A stretch of DNA of 64,000 nt from Bacteriovorax sp. BAL6_X (GTDB lineage: Bacteria > Bdellovibrionota > Bacteriovoracia > Bacteriovoracales > Bacteriovoracaceae). A model generated the notes under the pieces. It searched no databases. It was not told where the DNA came from and saw only the letters and a list, made by a program, of their open reading frames with translations. The translations under genes were made by a program, and so were the position numbers. Positions 45,285 to 53,343 of the stretch are shown in pieces. Location of the stretch: the NCBI RefSeq assembly GCF_000443995.1, contig NZ_AUMC01000003.1, positions 620,001-684,000 of the forward strand. The letters run 5' to 3'. The stretch's first letter is position 1. Each line of letters begins with the position of its first letter.

Positions 45285-45764
45285 TTAGGCTGCCTTTTTA
45301 AAGGAATCTACTCGCTCTTTATTCTCTAAAAAATCTTCAAACTCCCTGCGTAGTGTTGCATCCATCATTCCGTCAGATATATATTCAGCTACATAGTAGA
45401 AGCACTCACGCCAGGCCTTTTCTAACCTGGGGCTCCAGGTGTTCATATGAAAGAGCATTAATGTTTGAATAAATGCTTCTTCAAATATAGGAAAGTAAGT
45501 CTCAGACATTTCATACTTGATTTGATTATTTCCTAGTCCCTGGAGGTAGTATTTTAAATACTGCGGATTTTTTAAGTTATTGATTGTTATACTAAGGGCC
45601 CTGATAAAAGATGCCTTTAAGTGTTCGCGGTCCGTGTGAGCAAAAACCTTTTGCATTCCTGGCTCGAGAATAATGACATTATCAAAGAAGGCATTAGTAA
45701 AGTTATTAAGATTAGGCTCAATTCTTCTAAATGATTCAGTAATTTGATGCTTATCAAAGCTCAT
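45285..45764 (-). CDS. Globin-like protein lacking the proximal histidine
   Basis: 159 residues with the helical layout of single-domain, flavohaemoglobin-type globins: an N-terminal helix ITESFRRIEPNLNNFTNAFF, the CD-region Phe41 in QKVFAHTD, and a helix with YYLQGLGNNQIKYEM. In globins the residue after LGxx is the haem-proximal His (LGxxHxxY); here it is Gln81. The following SETYFPIFEEAFIQTL and W-rich helices (WSPRLEKAWRECFYYV) fit helices G and H. Either haem is bound unusually or not at all, as in some sensor globins. No fused output domain. Confidence 0.65.
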   Translation of the reverse strand: MSFDKHQITESFRRIEPNLNNFTNAFFDNVIILEPGMQKVFAHTDREHLKASFIRALSITINNLKNPQYLKYYLQGLGNNQIKYEMSETYFPIFEEAFIQTLMLFHMNTWSPRLEKAWRECFYYVAEYISDGMMDATLRREFEDFLENKERVDSFKKAA

Positions 45765-45882
45765 ATAGTCTCCTGTGCGCTACAACTTACTTATCGTTGG
45801 CAACATAATTTCTTTTGAATTAAGATTTCTTAAATTCTCTCCAAACCCTGTATTTACAGATTGTCCTACTTAGGAGAGTCTA

Positions 45883-46908
45883 GTGGTAATGAAAGTTTTA
45901 GCAGTAAAAAATTTAACTTATAATTTTGATCAAAAATCAATTTGTCAGTTTGATAAGATCTCTTTTGATCTTAAAAAGGGGGAGGTCTTAACTCTTCTTG
46001 GCCCTTCTGGAACGGGGAAAACGACTTTATTTAATATCCTCACAGGAAAATTACAACCACTTAGTGGTGAGGTTGAAAAATCTGAGGGACTCAAAATTGA
46101 AATGGTTTCTGGTGTTAATAATCTAAACTGGGACTTAACGGTTTTTGAAAATATTGAAAGTCATTTACTTGCTCATGAGCCAAATGCCGATACGAATCGT
46201 GTTCGTGATATGATTGAAATTTTTGGCCTAGAGTACAAGGATCACAAAAAGCTCGATCAATTATCGGCCGGACAATTACAAAGACTTCTCTTTGCTCGCT
46301 CAATGGTCGTTGCACCAGATGTACTTTTATTGGATGAGCCTTTTTCGAATATCGATGAGTTTCTTAAGGCAACCTTATGCCATGAAATCTTTGAAATTTT
46401 TAAAGAGAACGAAATTTCATTAGTATTTGTCACTCATAATTTAAAAGAAGCTTACTCTTTAAGTGATCGAATTATGTATCTTAGTGGTGCTAAACTTCAA
46501 ACTTATCAAAGGCCACAAGACTTCTATGATAGGCCTTTGTCAATTGATGCTGCTCGTTTTGGTGGGATGATTAACCTCGTTGCTGGCCCAATTGTTGAGA
46601 GAAATGGTGACAAAGTTGTTGTAAAAAACGATTTTGGACAATTTGAAGTTAAAGATAATCTCAAAACAAATAACCAATTTGTTTATTTGGCCTTTCGTCC
46701 AAAGTATTTAAAGTTGGCCGATGACAATGGTCATTTAAAAGGGCGAGTGAAGGCAATTATTAGACATGGTGAATATGACTTCGTTGAAGTAGCAACCATG
46801 AATGCTAAGGTTCTAAGGTTTCAATTGGCCGACTCATCTCAGGTGAGTGTTGGTACACAAGTTAAACTTACCATCGACTTTGAGAATGCTTTCCTACTGC
46901 CTGTTTAA
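45883..46908 (+). CDS. Orphan ABC transporter ATP-binding protein with TOBE domain
   Basis: 341 residues. Walker A GPSGTGKTT (about 40-48), signature LSAGQLQRLLFAR, Walker B LLLDEPFSNID, and the switch His in VFVTHNLKEAYS. Residues 250-341 form a C-terminal TOBE-type beta domain (FVYLAFRPKYLKL, VKAIIRHGEYDFVEV), as in iron(III), polyamine or sugar importers. No permease or binding-protein gene adjoins, so partners must be encoded elsewhere. GTG 45883 has AGGAG at 6 nt spacing; ATG 45889 is the alternative. Confidence 0.88.
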   Translation: MVMKVLAVKNLTYNFDQKSICQFDKISFDLKKGEVLTLLGPSGTGKTTLFNILTGKLQPLSGEVEKSEGLKIEMVSGVNNLNWDLTVFENIESHLLAHEPNADTNRVRDMIEIFGLEYKDHKKLDQLSAGQLQRLLFARSMVVAPDVLLLDEPFSNIDEFLKATLCHEIFEIFKENEISLVFVTHNLKEAYSLSDRIMYLSGAKLQTYQRPQDFYDRPLSIDAARFGGMINLVAGPIVERNGDKVVVKNDFGQFEVKDNLKTNNQFVYLAFRPKYLKLADDNGHLKGRVKAIIRHGEYDFVEVATMNAKVLRFQLADSSQVSVGTQVKLTIDFENAFLLPV

Positions 46909-47001
46909 CTATTTTTTACCAAAACTTAATTATTAGCACATCATGTTTTCTCTTAGAATACTTACAACTATTGTCGTTGTGGTATCGTTGGAGGAAAGAA
47001 G

Positions 47002-47547
47002 ATGAAATTATTAATTATCGGTTTTTGTATTTTACTTTCAATTCTTGCATTCGCTAGAGAGATTGATACCGATAAGAGTTTTCTAAAATGGCACGCAAGT
47101 AAAGTTGGTGGCCAACACTGGGGCCATGTCAAATTCTTAAAAGGAACAATTGAACACGATGATAAGGGTGAGCCTGTGAAAGGAAAATTCACTGTTCAGA
47201 TGAATACTATTGATGTTCGTGATCTTGAAGGAGAGTGGAAGGATAAGTTACAAAACCATCTTCGTCAAAGTGACTTCTTTGAAATCGAAAAGTATCCAAC
47301 AGCGACGATGGTAACGAAATCAATTACAAAAATTGCAAAAAATAAATATAAGGTTGTAGCAGACTTTAAGATAAAGCAAGTAACACGTCCTCTAACTTTT
47401 ACTATGAATTACGATGGCAAGAATGCCACAGGAAAAGTTAGCTTCGATCGAACAAAATTTGGTATCAAGTATCGTTCAACTTTATTGGGCACTGTGGCAG
47501 ATAAGGTTATTCACGACAAAGTTGATTTAGAATTTAATGTTCAATAA
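47002..47547 (+). CDS. YceI family periplasmic protein
   Basis: 181 residues with signal peptide about 1-16 (MKLLIIGFCILLSILA). YceI lipocalin-like pattern: DKSFLKWHASKVGGQHWGHVKF near the start, FTVQMNTIDVRDLEG, LRQSDFFEIEKYPTATMV, IKQVTRPLTFTM and a final beta strand. The family binds isoprenoid chains such as polyprenyl compounds inside a beta barrel, and may carry quinone-like or polyisoprenoid lipids in the periplasm. A GGAGG site precedes the ATG by about 8 nt. Monocistronic. Confidence 0.9.
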   Translation: MKLLIIGFCILLSILAFAREIDTDKSFLKWHASKVGGQHWGHVKFLKGTIEHDDKGEPVKGKFTVQMNTIDVRDLEGEWKDKLQNHLRQSDFFEIEKYPTATMVTKSITKIAKNKYKVVADFKIKQVTRPLTFTMNYDGKNATGKVSFDRTKFGIKYRSTLLGTVADKVIHDKVDLEFNVQ

Positions 47548-47632
47548 GCTGAAATAACATATTGAACTTGAACACATAGCGCAAGACTAAGTAATAGATG
47601 CACGTAAGTTTATTCTATGTTAAGTTTTGCGT

Positions 47633-47815
47633 ATGAAAGCCGGAAAAATCGAAATCGCATTCTTTGAAAAAGATAAGTACTTATTCCCGATAAATCGTCG
47701 TAGCAAGAATCCTATTGTTGACTACAAGAATGAGCTAATTAAGAAGTCTATTGCGAAAGAATTAAATCTTAAGGTTAAAACAATCGATCTCAAAGACTAT
47801 AAGAAGCCTAATTAG
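47633..47815 (+). CDS. Small basic hypothetical protein
   Basis: 60 residues from ATG 47633 (a TTG lies 6 nt earlier). Lys-rich, with alternating short strand (KIEIAFFEKDKYLFPI) and helix (NELIKKSIAKELNL). No signal peptide. Overlaps the convergent pseudouridine synthase gene by 4 nt. It reads as a real small gene by composition, but without a clear ribosome-binding site. Confidence 0.45.
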   Translation: MKAGKIEIAFFEKDKYLFPINRRSKNPIVDYKNELIKKSIAKELNLKVKTIDLKDYKKPN

Positions 47816-48636
47816 AATAGCCTTTTATCTTGGGGTACTTCAATAGTAACAAGATTACCACTTCGCCAAGGATCATCAAAAACAAGTTTAGATGCGATAA
47901 GGGCAAGACCTGTATCGTTCACATTTCCTTTTCCATAACGAGGATCACCCATTACTGGAAAACCTAGCTCTGTGAATTGAATTCTAATCTGGTGCTTACG
48001 CCCCGTGATTAGGTTGACTTCGACAAGGGCCGTCTTTTCAAGATACTTCTTAACTTCGTATTCTAAAATTGCGTTCTTCCCATCGATTACACTTTCAAGA
48101 CGCTTGGCCTTCTCTGGCTTTCCTTTTACTTCTGCTTGATATGTTTTTTGAATTTTATGGTTTTTTATCTGTTGCGAAAAAGCACGTGCCGCTTTCTTAG
48201 TATAAGCAATCATCATAACACCGGCCGTTTCTTTATCAAGGCGGTGGATGAGAAATGGTTCACGTCCAGTGCGTTTGTGAATTTCTCTTATGATTGTGTA
48301 TTCATCACCATACTTCGTACCTTGGCACAAAAGACCTGCTGGTTTGTAGTAAACTCCATAGTGGTGAGTTTCATGAAGACACTCAACAGTGCTCATGTCA
48401 AATTCTGCAATATTTGGATCAACGTAGAGCTTGATAGTTTGACCGCGCTTGATTTCATATTTGGCCTTTCTAATTCGCTCTGGCTTAGCGGACTTTGTCC
48501 AACAAGCACCTTGTTTCATAAGATTTTTGATTTTAATCTTTGATAGCTCTATTCCTGCTTTTGCACACTTTTCTGCAAGTAGGTCTGCTGCCGTTGTATC
48601 TGAATAGGCCTTTGCCGTTACACTAAATTTTTTCAT
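47812..48636 (-). CDS. RluA family RNA pseudouridine synthase
   Basis: 274 residues. Catalytic Asp134 lies in the family motif IHRLDKETAGVMM. YYKPAGLLCQG and LITGRKHQIRIQFTELGFPVMGDPRYG are the other RluA/RluD-family motifs. N-terminal residues 1-70 resemble an S4-like RNA-binding region (KIKNLMKQGACWTKSA). It isomerises uridine in rRNA or tRNA; the exact site cannot be read from sequence. A small Cys-rich-tailed gene lies 6 nt upstream on the same strand. Confidence 0.92.
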   Translation of the reverse strand: MKKFSVTAKAYSDTTAADLLAEKCAKAGIELSKIKIKNLMKQGACWTKSAKPERIRKAKYEIKRGQTIKLYVDPNIAEFDMSTVECLHETHHYGVYYKPAGLLCQGTKYGDEYTIIREIHKRTGREPFLIHRLDKETAGVMMIAYTKKAARAFSQQIKNHKIQKTYQAEVKGKPEKAKRLESVIDGKNAILEYEVKKYLEKTALVEVNLITGRKHQIRIQFTELGFPVMGDPRYGKGNVNDTGLALIASKLVFDDPWRSGNLVTIEVPQDKRLF

Positions 48637-48642
48637 AAGTTA

Positions 48643-48945
48643 CTATCCATTAAAATAAGGACAACCGCTGCATCCACTTTGGCAACAGTCATTAATATCG
48701 GCTTCTTCATCAACTCTTAAGTTTGGTGAAACAAGTGATAGGGTGTAAGTCTTTACGCCGCGAACATTTCCAATTAGAGTGAAAAGTTCAGGACTTTGAA
48801 TTGGTGTCTCCATTGTTCCTAAATTTAGAGATAGGGCCAAATGGTGAGCTATCGAGCGAGAATCACATAGAATATTGAACTGTGCCTCATTATTTAGAGT
48901 CACAAGGTATTTCTCTGCATATGATTCAATGATATATTCTTTCAT
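48643..48945 (-). CDS. Small protein with C-terminal CC-x3-C-x2-CP motif
   Basis: 100 residues. The last 14 residues (CCQSGCSGCPYFNG) contain a dense Cys motif resembling the 'oxidoreductase-like' C-terminal motif found in short bacterial and eukaryotic proteins, probably a metal or iron-sulfur site. Residues 1-85 have alpha/beta character. It lies just before the RluA-family gene (6-nt gap), so the two are probably co-transcribed; it is divergent from the radical SAM gene with 29 nt between starts. Confidence 0.65.
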   Translation of the reverse strand: MKEYIIESYAEKYLVTLNNEAQFNILCDSRSIAHHLALSLNLGTMETPIQSPELFTLIGNVRGVKTYTLSLVSPNLRVDEEADINDCCQSGCSGCPYFNG

Positions 48946-48974
48946 AAATAATCCAAATCAACTAAGGTAGCGCC

Positions 48975-49874
48975 ATGTTTTATGATTTCCCGATAAAATA
49001 TCACGAACCTGTTTTTCGTCCTCCTTCTGAAGGGCGTTCTCTCCTTATACAACAAACCATTGGTTGCTCCAATAATAAATGTACATATTGCAATATGTAT
49101 CGTTCTAAGACTTATAAAGAGAGAAACAGCGTTGAGGTTATCGAGGATATCAAGAAAGCGGCCGCTTATTATCGCCGCTTTGAAATGCGTCCCTCTAAAG
49201 TATTTTTATGTGATGGAGACGCGCTTGGTGCTCCAACCGAAGACCTTTATAGGAGTCTTTTGGCGATTCGTGAGGAGTTTGGAGATATTCGCGTGGGAGT
49301 CTACGCAACAGCTCAGAATATGCTAGATAAAACAGCAGAAGAGCTTCGCTACCTAAAAGAGGCAGGTCTTGGGATCGCATATCTTGGAATGGAATCAGGT
49401 TGTGACAAAGTTCTTCATATGACTGTTAAGGGAAATAGCGCCCAAGATATGATTGATGGCTCCAGAAGAGTGATGGATGCGGGGATGAAATTATCCATTA
49501 TCGCCATGCTTGGACTAGGTGGTAAGAAGCATACTGAAACTCATGTAAGAGAGACGGCCCGAGTTCTATCTGAAATCTCACCGGATTATTTGTCATTTCT
49601 TACGACAATGGCGATTGAAGGGACTCCGTATTACCGAATGGTACAGCGTGGTCTTGAAATGCTGACTACGAAAGAGATTCTAGGGGAGATGCACGATATT
49701 TTATCTGGTGTTCAAACTTCTCGAGAAATTTTACTTAGGATTAATCACGTTTCGAATATGTACCCAATTGGAGGGAGCCTTCCTCAGGATCAGGCCACGA
49801 TAATTCAACAGGTTAAGCAGTGGTTTGATGAAGCTCCTGAAGGAACATATCCACCAAAACCTTCACATATGTAG
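48975..49874 (+). CDS. Radical SAM protein (CX4CX2C type)
   Basis: 299 residues with a TIM-barrel radical SAM core. Cluster-binding cysteines: GCSNNKCTYCNMY, that is C-x4-C-x2-C rather than the classic CX3CX2C. Other family features are VFLCDGDALGAPTE, ATAQNMLDK, GLGIAYLGMESGCDKVL (SAM-binding GxxxGxE-like) and MLGLGGKKHTETHVRET. Proteins of this type are widespread but lack an assigned reaction. The C-terminal part HVSNMYPIGGSLPQD is typical of the same group. Nothing adjacent shows the substrate. Confidence 0.85.
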   Translation: MFYDFPIKYHEPVFRPPSEGRSLLIQQTIGCSNNKCTYCNMYRSKTYKERNSVEVIEDIKKAAAYYRRFEMRPSKVFLCDGDALGAPTEDLYRSLLAIREEFGDIRVGVYATAQNMLDKTAEELRYLKEAGLGIAYLGMESGCDKVLHMTVKGNSAQDMIDGSRRVMDAGMKLSIIAMLGLGGKKHTETHVRETARVLSEISPDYLSFLTTMAIEGTPYYRMVQRGLEMLTTKEILGEMHDILSGVQTSREILLRINHVSNMYPIGGSLPQDQATIIQQVKQWFDEAPEGTYPPKPSHM

Positions 49875-49896
49875 GAATTCGCAGTATAAATTGGCC

Positions 49897-50364
49897 ATGA
49901 CTCAACAACAATATAATATTGCATTTATCATTTTATCAGTTTTAGTATTTATCCTTTCAATGGGAGTGGGCTTCTTCTATATCAAGCTTAAGCAAGAGAC
50001 GAAAAAGCGTATCGCGGAACATGACAAGATGGAAGCAAGGGAAAAAGAAAGACAGGCCTTTGTTCGCGACAGCCTTATCACAATTGCACGTGCTTTTGTC
50101 CAAAAACAATGTGAAGCAAGTGAGGCTTGTATTCGCTTAAGAATGCTTATTGATCGTGTAGACTTTGTTGAGAATGAAGAATACCCAATTATCTTTTCGA
50201 TGTATGAGGAAATTAAGCACTTCCCAACTCATCAGGCCCGTAAAGAGTTATCAAAGCAAGAGCGCTTCTCGCAAGATAAGGAGCGATTTGCAATTGAAGA
50301 TAAACACATGGATAATTTAACTATTGAATGCAATAAGCTAATAACAAATCTAATGGTTAATTAA
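49897..50364 (+). CDS. DUF2489-like membrane-anchored protein
   Basis: 155 residues from ATG 49897. The frame is open 72 nt upstream, but that part overlaps the radical SAM gene and has no family match. One N-terminal membrane helix (about 8-29) is followed by a charged linker and a soluble helical domain (DSLITIARAFVQKQCEASEA, CIRLRMLIDRVDFV), which resembles DUF2489. Its function is unknown. The stop overlaps the lgt start by one base, so it is coupled to lgt. Confidence 0.7.
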   Translation: MTQQQYNIAFIILSVLVFILSMGVGFFYIKLKQETKKRIAEHDKMEAREKERQAFVRDSLITIARAFVQKQCEASEACIRLRMLIDRVDFVENEEYPIIFSMYEEIKHFPTHQARKELSKQERFSQDKERFAIEDKHMDNLTIECNKLITNLMVN

Positions 50365-51161
50365 TGCAATACTATGTCCACAATCTTAATCCAATTGCTA
50401 TCGACTTTTTGGGGATCAAGATTGCGTGGTATTGGCTGGCCTACTTCTTTGGCTATTTCTGGACACTCTATTTAGGAAAATATCTCATTAAAAGAGAAGA
50501 GCTAAGTGTCTCTTTTCTCCATTATTTAAATTACCTTTTTACTGGCTTCTTTGTCATGCTTGCCGGTGGAAAACTCTTTTATATCTTCTTCTATAACTTT
50601 AATTACTATGCTGCGGATTTAAAGCGCGTTCTGTATTTTTGGCAGGGTGGAATGAGCTTTCACGGTGCCCTTATTGGAGGCGCTCTTTGGACTTATTATT
50701 ATGCTAGAAAACATGATCTTAAGTTCTTTGTCTTAACGGATATTATTCTTACAAGTGTTGGGCCAGCTATCATGTTTGGCCGCATTGCTAATTTTATAAA
50801 TGGTGAGCTCGCTGGAAGAGTTTCTGATGTGCCTTGGGCCGTTATCTTTCCAAAATTATATGATTCTAATCCTCGCCATCCTTCACAGCTCTATGAAGCC
50901 GTTTTAGAAGGATTCGTTTTATTTCTTATTTTATTTACTTTGAAAAAGAATTTAAAAAGACCAGGTTTAAACTCTGGCCTTTTTCTTATCATTTATGGAA
51001 TTGGTCGCTTCATTGTTGAATTCTTTCGAACTCCTGATCCTCAAATTGGGCTTTTCTTTAACCTCTTTTCCGTGGGGCAATTCTACTGTTTTGCGATGAT
51101 ACTCATTGGGCTGGCCATTATTTTTTTGCCTTCTCGTTTATCGCATTCTCGTACTGCTTAA
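50364..51161 (+). CDS. lgt: Prolipoprotein diacylglyceryl transferase
   Basis: 265 residues with seven membrane helices. Lgt motifs: WQGGMSFHGALIGG (essential His region), GPAIMFGRIANFINGELAGR (Lgt signature with the catalytic Arg) and NPRHPSQLYEAVLEG. It attaches diacylglycerol from phosphatidylglycerol to the lipobox cysteine of prolipoproteins, the first maturation step for the many lipoproteins in this window. Coupled to the upstream gene; 44 nt at its 3' end overlap an antisense gene. Confidence 0.97.
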   Translation: MQYYVHNLNPIAIDFLGIKIAWYWLAYFFGYFWTLYLGKYLIKREELSVSFLHYLNYLFTGFFVMLAGGKLFYIFFYNFNYYAADLKRVLYFWQGGMSFHGALIGGALWTYYYARKHDLKFFVLTDIILTSVGPAIMFGRIANFINGELAGRVSDVPWAVIFPKLYDSNPRHPSQLYEAVLEGFVLFLILFTLKKNLKRPGLNSGLFLIIYGIGRFIVEFFRTPDPQIGLFFNLFSVGQFYCFAMILIGLAIIFLPSRLSHSRTA

Positions 51162-51324
51162 GTAATTCTGGATCAACTTCTGTTGGTGTAATCTTACGAA
51201 AACTCTTGCGAGCATTAATCATATTCTCACACTTATGTACGGCACCGTCTCCTTCAACTGGAACGTTTTTACGCCCATCTTTCATCCAAGTAATTTCTTT
51301 TCCACAATAACGACATGATGCCAT
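51118..51324 (-). CDS. Small zinc-ribbon-like protein
   Basis: 68 residues. It begins MASCRYCGKEITWMKD and has a later HKCEN, giving C-x2-C and H-x-C elements typical of a treble-clef or zinc-ribbon knuckle, then a Lys/Glu-rich helix. The GGAGTTA preceding the ATG is a good ribosome-binding site. The function is unknown. Its 3' end lies antisense to the last 44 nt of lgt, and its start faces the serS promoter. Confidence 0.6.
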   Translation of the reverse strand: MASCRYCGKEITWMKDGRKNVPVEGDGAVHKCENMINARKSFRKITPTEVDPELLKQYENAINEKAKK

Positions 51325-51415
51325 GAGTAACTCCCTGATTTTAAAGCAATTTAGAGTGTCAATTTTAGTGGTTTTGGGTTATTCTAACAACTATAAAAAT
51401 AAACTGGAGTGCATA

Positions 51416-52696
51416 GTGTTAGATATCAAATTTATCAGAGAAAATGTTGATTTAATGAAGGATGTAATTGCGAACAAGCGAATTGGTCTTGATCTTGATG
51501 AGCTTCTTTCAATTGACTCTAAACTCTCTGAGTTAAAGACGAAACAACAGGATTTACAAGAGAAGAGGAATGCTCACTCGAAATTAATCCCAAAAGCATC
51601 TAACGAAGATAGACCAAAGCTTATTGCTGAAGGTAAAGAAATTGCCAACGAGCTTAAGGAAATGAATCCAGAAATTAGTGAACTTGAAGAAAAATTTAAG
51701 GCACTTATGTATGTTGTCCCAATGGTACCGTCTAAAGATGCACCAGTTGGAAAAGACGATAGTGAAAACGTTGTCAGTCGTGTTGAAGGTGAGAAACCAA
51801 ATTTCTCATTTACGCCAAGACACCACGTTGAAATTTTAGAAATGAATGAATGGGCGGAGTTTAAGAATATCGCAAAAGTTTGTGGCTCACGCTCTTATTC
51901 TCTTAGAAATGATATGGTTCTTTTAGAGATGGCCATGCACCGTCTCGCTCTTGATATGCTAACGGAAAAAGGTTTCACATTAGTTTCATCGCCATCGATG
52001 GCAAGAGAGGATGCTCTTTATGGTACAGGTCACTTCCCAACAGGAAGAGAGGATGCTTACTATATTCCAGAGCATGATATCTATCTTTCAGGAACGGCAG
52101 AGGTTCAATTAAATAGTCTTCACGGCGGTGAGATCATTAATGAATCTGACCTTCCAATTCTATACGCAGGTTTCTCTCCATGTTTTAGAGGTGAAGCAGG
52201 AAGTTACGGTAAGGATGTAAAAGGCCTTATTCGAGTTCACCAATTTCAAAAAACAGAACAATTTGTTATTTGTAAAGGTGATGAAGCAGAGTCTGAAAAA
52301 TGGCACAAGTCACTTCTAGAGGCTGCTGAAGAATTCTGTAAGGCGCTTGAACTTCCATATCAAATTCTTGAAGTATGTACAGGAGATATGGGTGCTGGAA
52401 AGTTTAGAATGTACGATATTGAGTGTTGGGTTCCAAGTGAAGAGAAGTATCGTGAAACTCACTCATGTTCAGCACTTCACGACTGGCAAGCTAGAAGAAC
52501 AAATACTCGCTACAGAGACGCAGATGGAAATGTTAAGCACGTTTTCACTTTAAATAACACGATGGTTGCAACTCCAAGAATTCTTGTTCCTTTCATTGAG
52601 AATCATCAGCAAGAAGATGGCTCAATTTATGTTCCTGAGAAATTAAGATCATATATGGGTGGAAAAGAAGTTCTTAAAGGACGTAATCGCCAGTAG
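51416..52696 (+). CDS. serS: Seryl-tRNA synthetase
   Basis: 426 residues from GTG 51416, chosen because GGAG is 6 nt upstream and the product then starts MLDIKFIREN as in the family. The frame is open further upstream to 51323 but that part has no match. An N-terminal antiparallel coiled coil (about 28-105) for tRNA-Ser is followed by a class II core: motif 2 in SPCFRGEAGSYGKDVKGLIR, motif 3 in NNTMVATPRILVPFIENHQ. It charges tRNA-Ser (and tRNA-Sec if present). No T-box leader is seen. Confidence 0.97.
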   Translation: MLDIKFIRENVDLMKDVIANKRIGLDLDELLSIDSKLSELKTKQQDLQEKRNAHSKLIPKASNEDRPKLIAEGKEIANELKEMNPEISELEEKFKALMYVVPMVPSKDAPVGKDDSENVVSRVEGEKPNFSFTPRHHVEILEMNEWAEFKNIAKVCGSRSYSLRNDMVLLEMAMHRLALDMLTEKGFTLVSSPSMAREDALYGTGHFPTGREDAYYIPEHDIYLSGTAEVQLNSLHGGEIINESDLPILYAGFSPCFRGEAGSYGKDVKGLIRVHQFQKTEQFVICKGDEAESEKWHKSLLEAAEEFCKALELPYQILEVCTGDMGAGKFRMYDIECWVPSEEKYRETHSCSALHDWQARRTNTRYRDADGNVKHVFTLNNTMVATPRILVPFIENHQQEDGSIYVPEKLRSYMGGKEVLKGRNRQ

Positions 52697-52702
52697 GCGA
52701 TT

Positions 52703-53239
52703 TTAACAGGGAAGAATTAGGCTTATAGTCTGAACTCCCTGTTCACTACGTGATAACTTGAGCTCACATCCATGTGTCTTTGTCATGGATTGGGCCAAGC
52801 CTATCATCTGGGTATTCGTACTAAGCATCTCTCCTTTAAGGATCTTAACTCCTCGAGATCTCGCCTCAAGAATTAATAAACTTAGTAATTCCTTACCAAC
52901 CCCAATACCTTGGTATTTATCAATGATAGTGATGGCAAACTCTGCAGTATTTGGGTTGTCCCGATGAATATCAAATCTCGCAACACCCATTGGTTGAGTT
53001 GGCCCCGCGGCCGTTGCAACACCGATTGCGTAGTGAAATCTCTTATCATATTCAGTAAGATTAATTAGTTCTTTTGCTGTTAAGCCTTTCTTTGCACCAA
53101 AGAAGCGGTGATAAATAGACTTTCGCTCCATTTCATGGATGCCCTTAAGAAGCAGCTTTTTATCGAGAGGGCCGACTTCACGAATCTGTGCTTTATGGCC
53201 TGCAAAATCGTAAATATGGTCTAGAGCTAGAGCTTCCAC
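52703..53239 (-). CDS. GNAT family N-acetyltransferase
   Basis: 178 residues with a GNAT core. Strands AEFAITIIDKYQGIGVGKEL carry the acetyl-CoA motif (QGIGVG), then LLSLLILEARSRGVKILKGE. The N-terminal IREVGPLDKKLLLKGIHEM resembles the ACS-modifying (protein lysine acetyltransferase) subgroup with an RFFG segment. The start is GTG 53239. Convergent with serS, 6 nt after its stop. Substrate unknown; Acs-type protein acetylation is possible. Confidence 0.8.
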   Translation of the reverse strand: MEALALDHIYDFAGHKAQIREVGPLDKKLLLKGIHEMERKSIYHRFFGAKKGLTAKELINLTEYDKRFHYAIGVATAAGPTQPMGVARFDIHRDNPNTAEFAITIIDKYQGIGVGKELLSLLILEARSRGVKILKGEMLSTNTQMIGLAQSMTKTHGCELKLSRSEQGVQTISLILPC

Positions 53240-53280
53240 ACCGAAATAGTATCACAGCTTTATTTGAGAGTATGATTTTT

Positions 53281-53310
53281 TTGACACAGCCTCCACTAAA
53301 TGCGTAAAAT
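53281..53310 (+). promoter_or_regulatory. Promoter of the ParA-like operon
   Basis: Perfect -35 TTGACA (53281-53286), an 18-nt spacer and -10 TAAAAT (53305-53310). A strong GGAGGAG ribosome-binding site follows about 8 nt before ATG 53344. Confidence 0.6.
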
Positions 53311-53343
53311 TATAGGTAAAGTACTTATGGAGGAGACTTAATA

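Noticed and set aside
51325-51415. T-box leader before serS
   Set aside because: Only 91 nt available, no specifier stem, T-box sequence or terminator hairpin.
51323-51415. N-terminal extension of seryl-tRNA synthetase from an ATG at 51323
   Set aside because: No family match, overlap with the divergent small gene, and a clear GGAG-GTG start at 51416.
52708-52742. Inverted repeat AACAGGGA/TCCCTGTT as terminator of serS
   Set aside because: The loop is over 20 nt, no T-tract follows, and it lies within the coding end of the convergent acetyltransferase.
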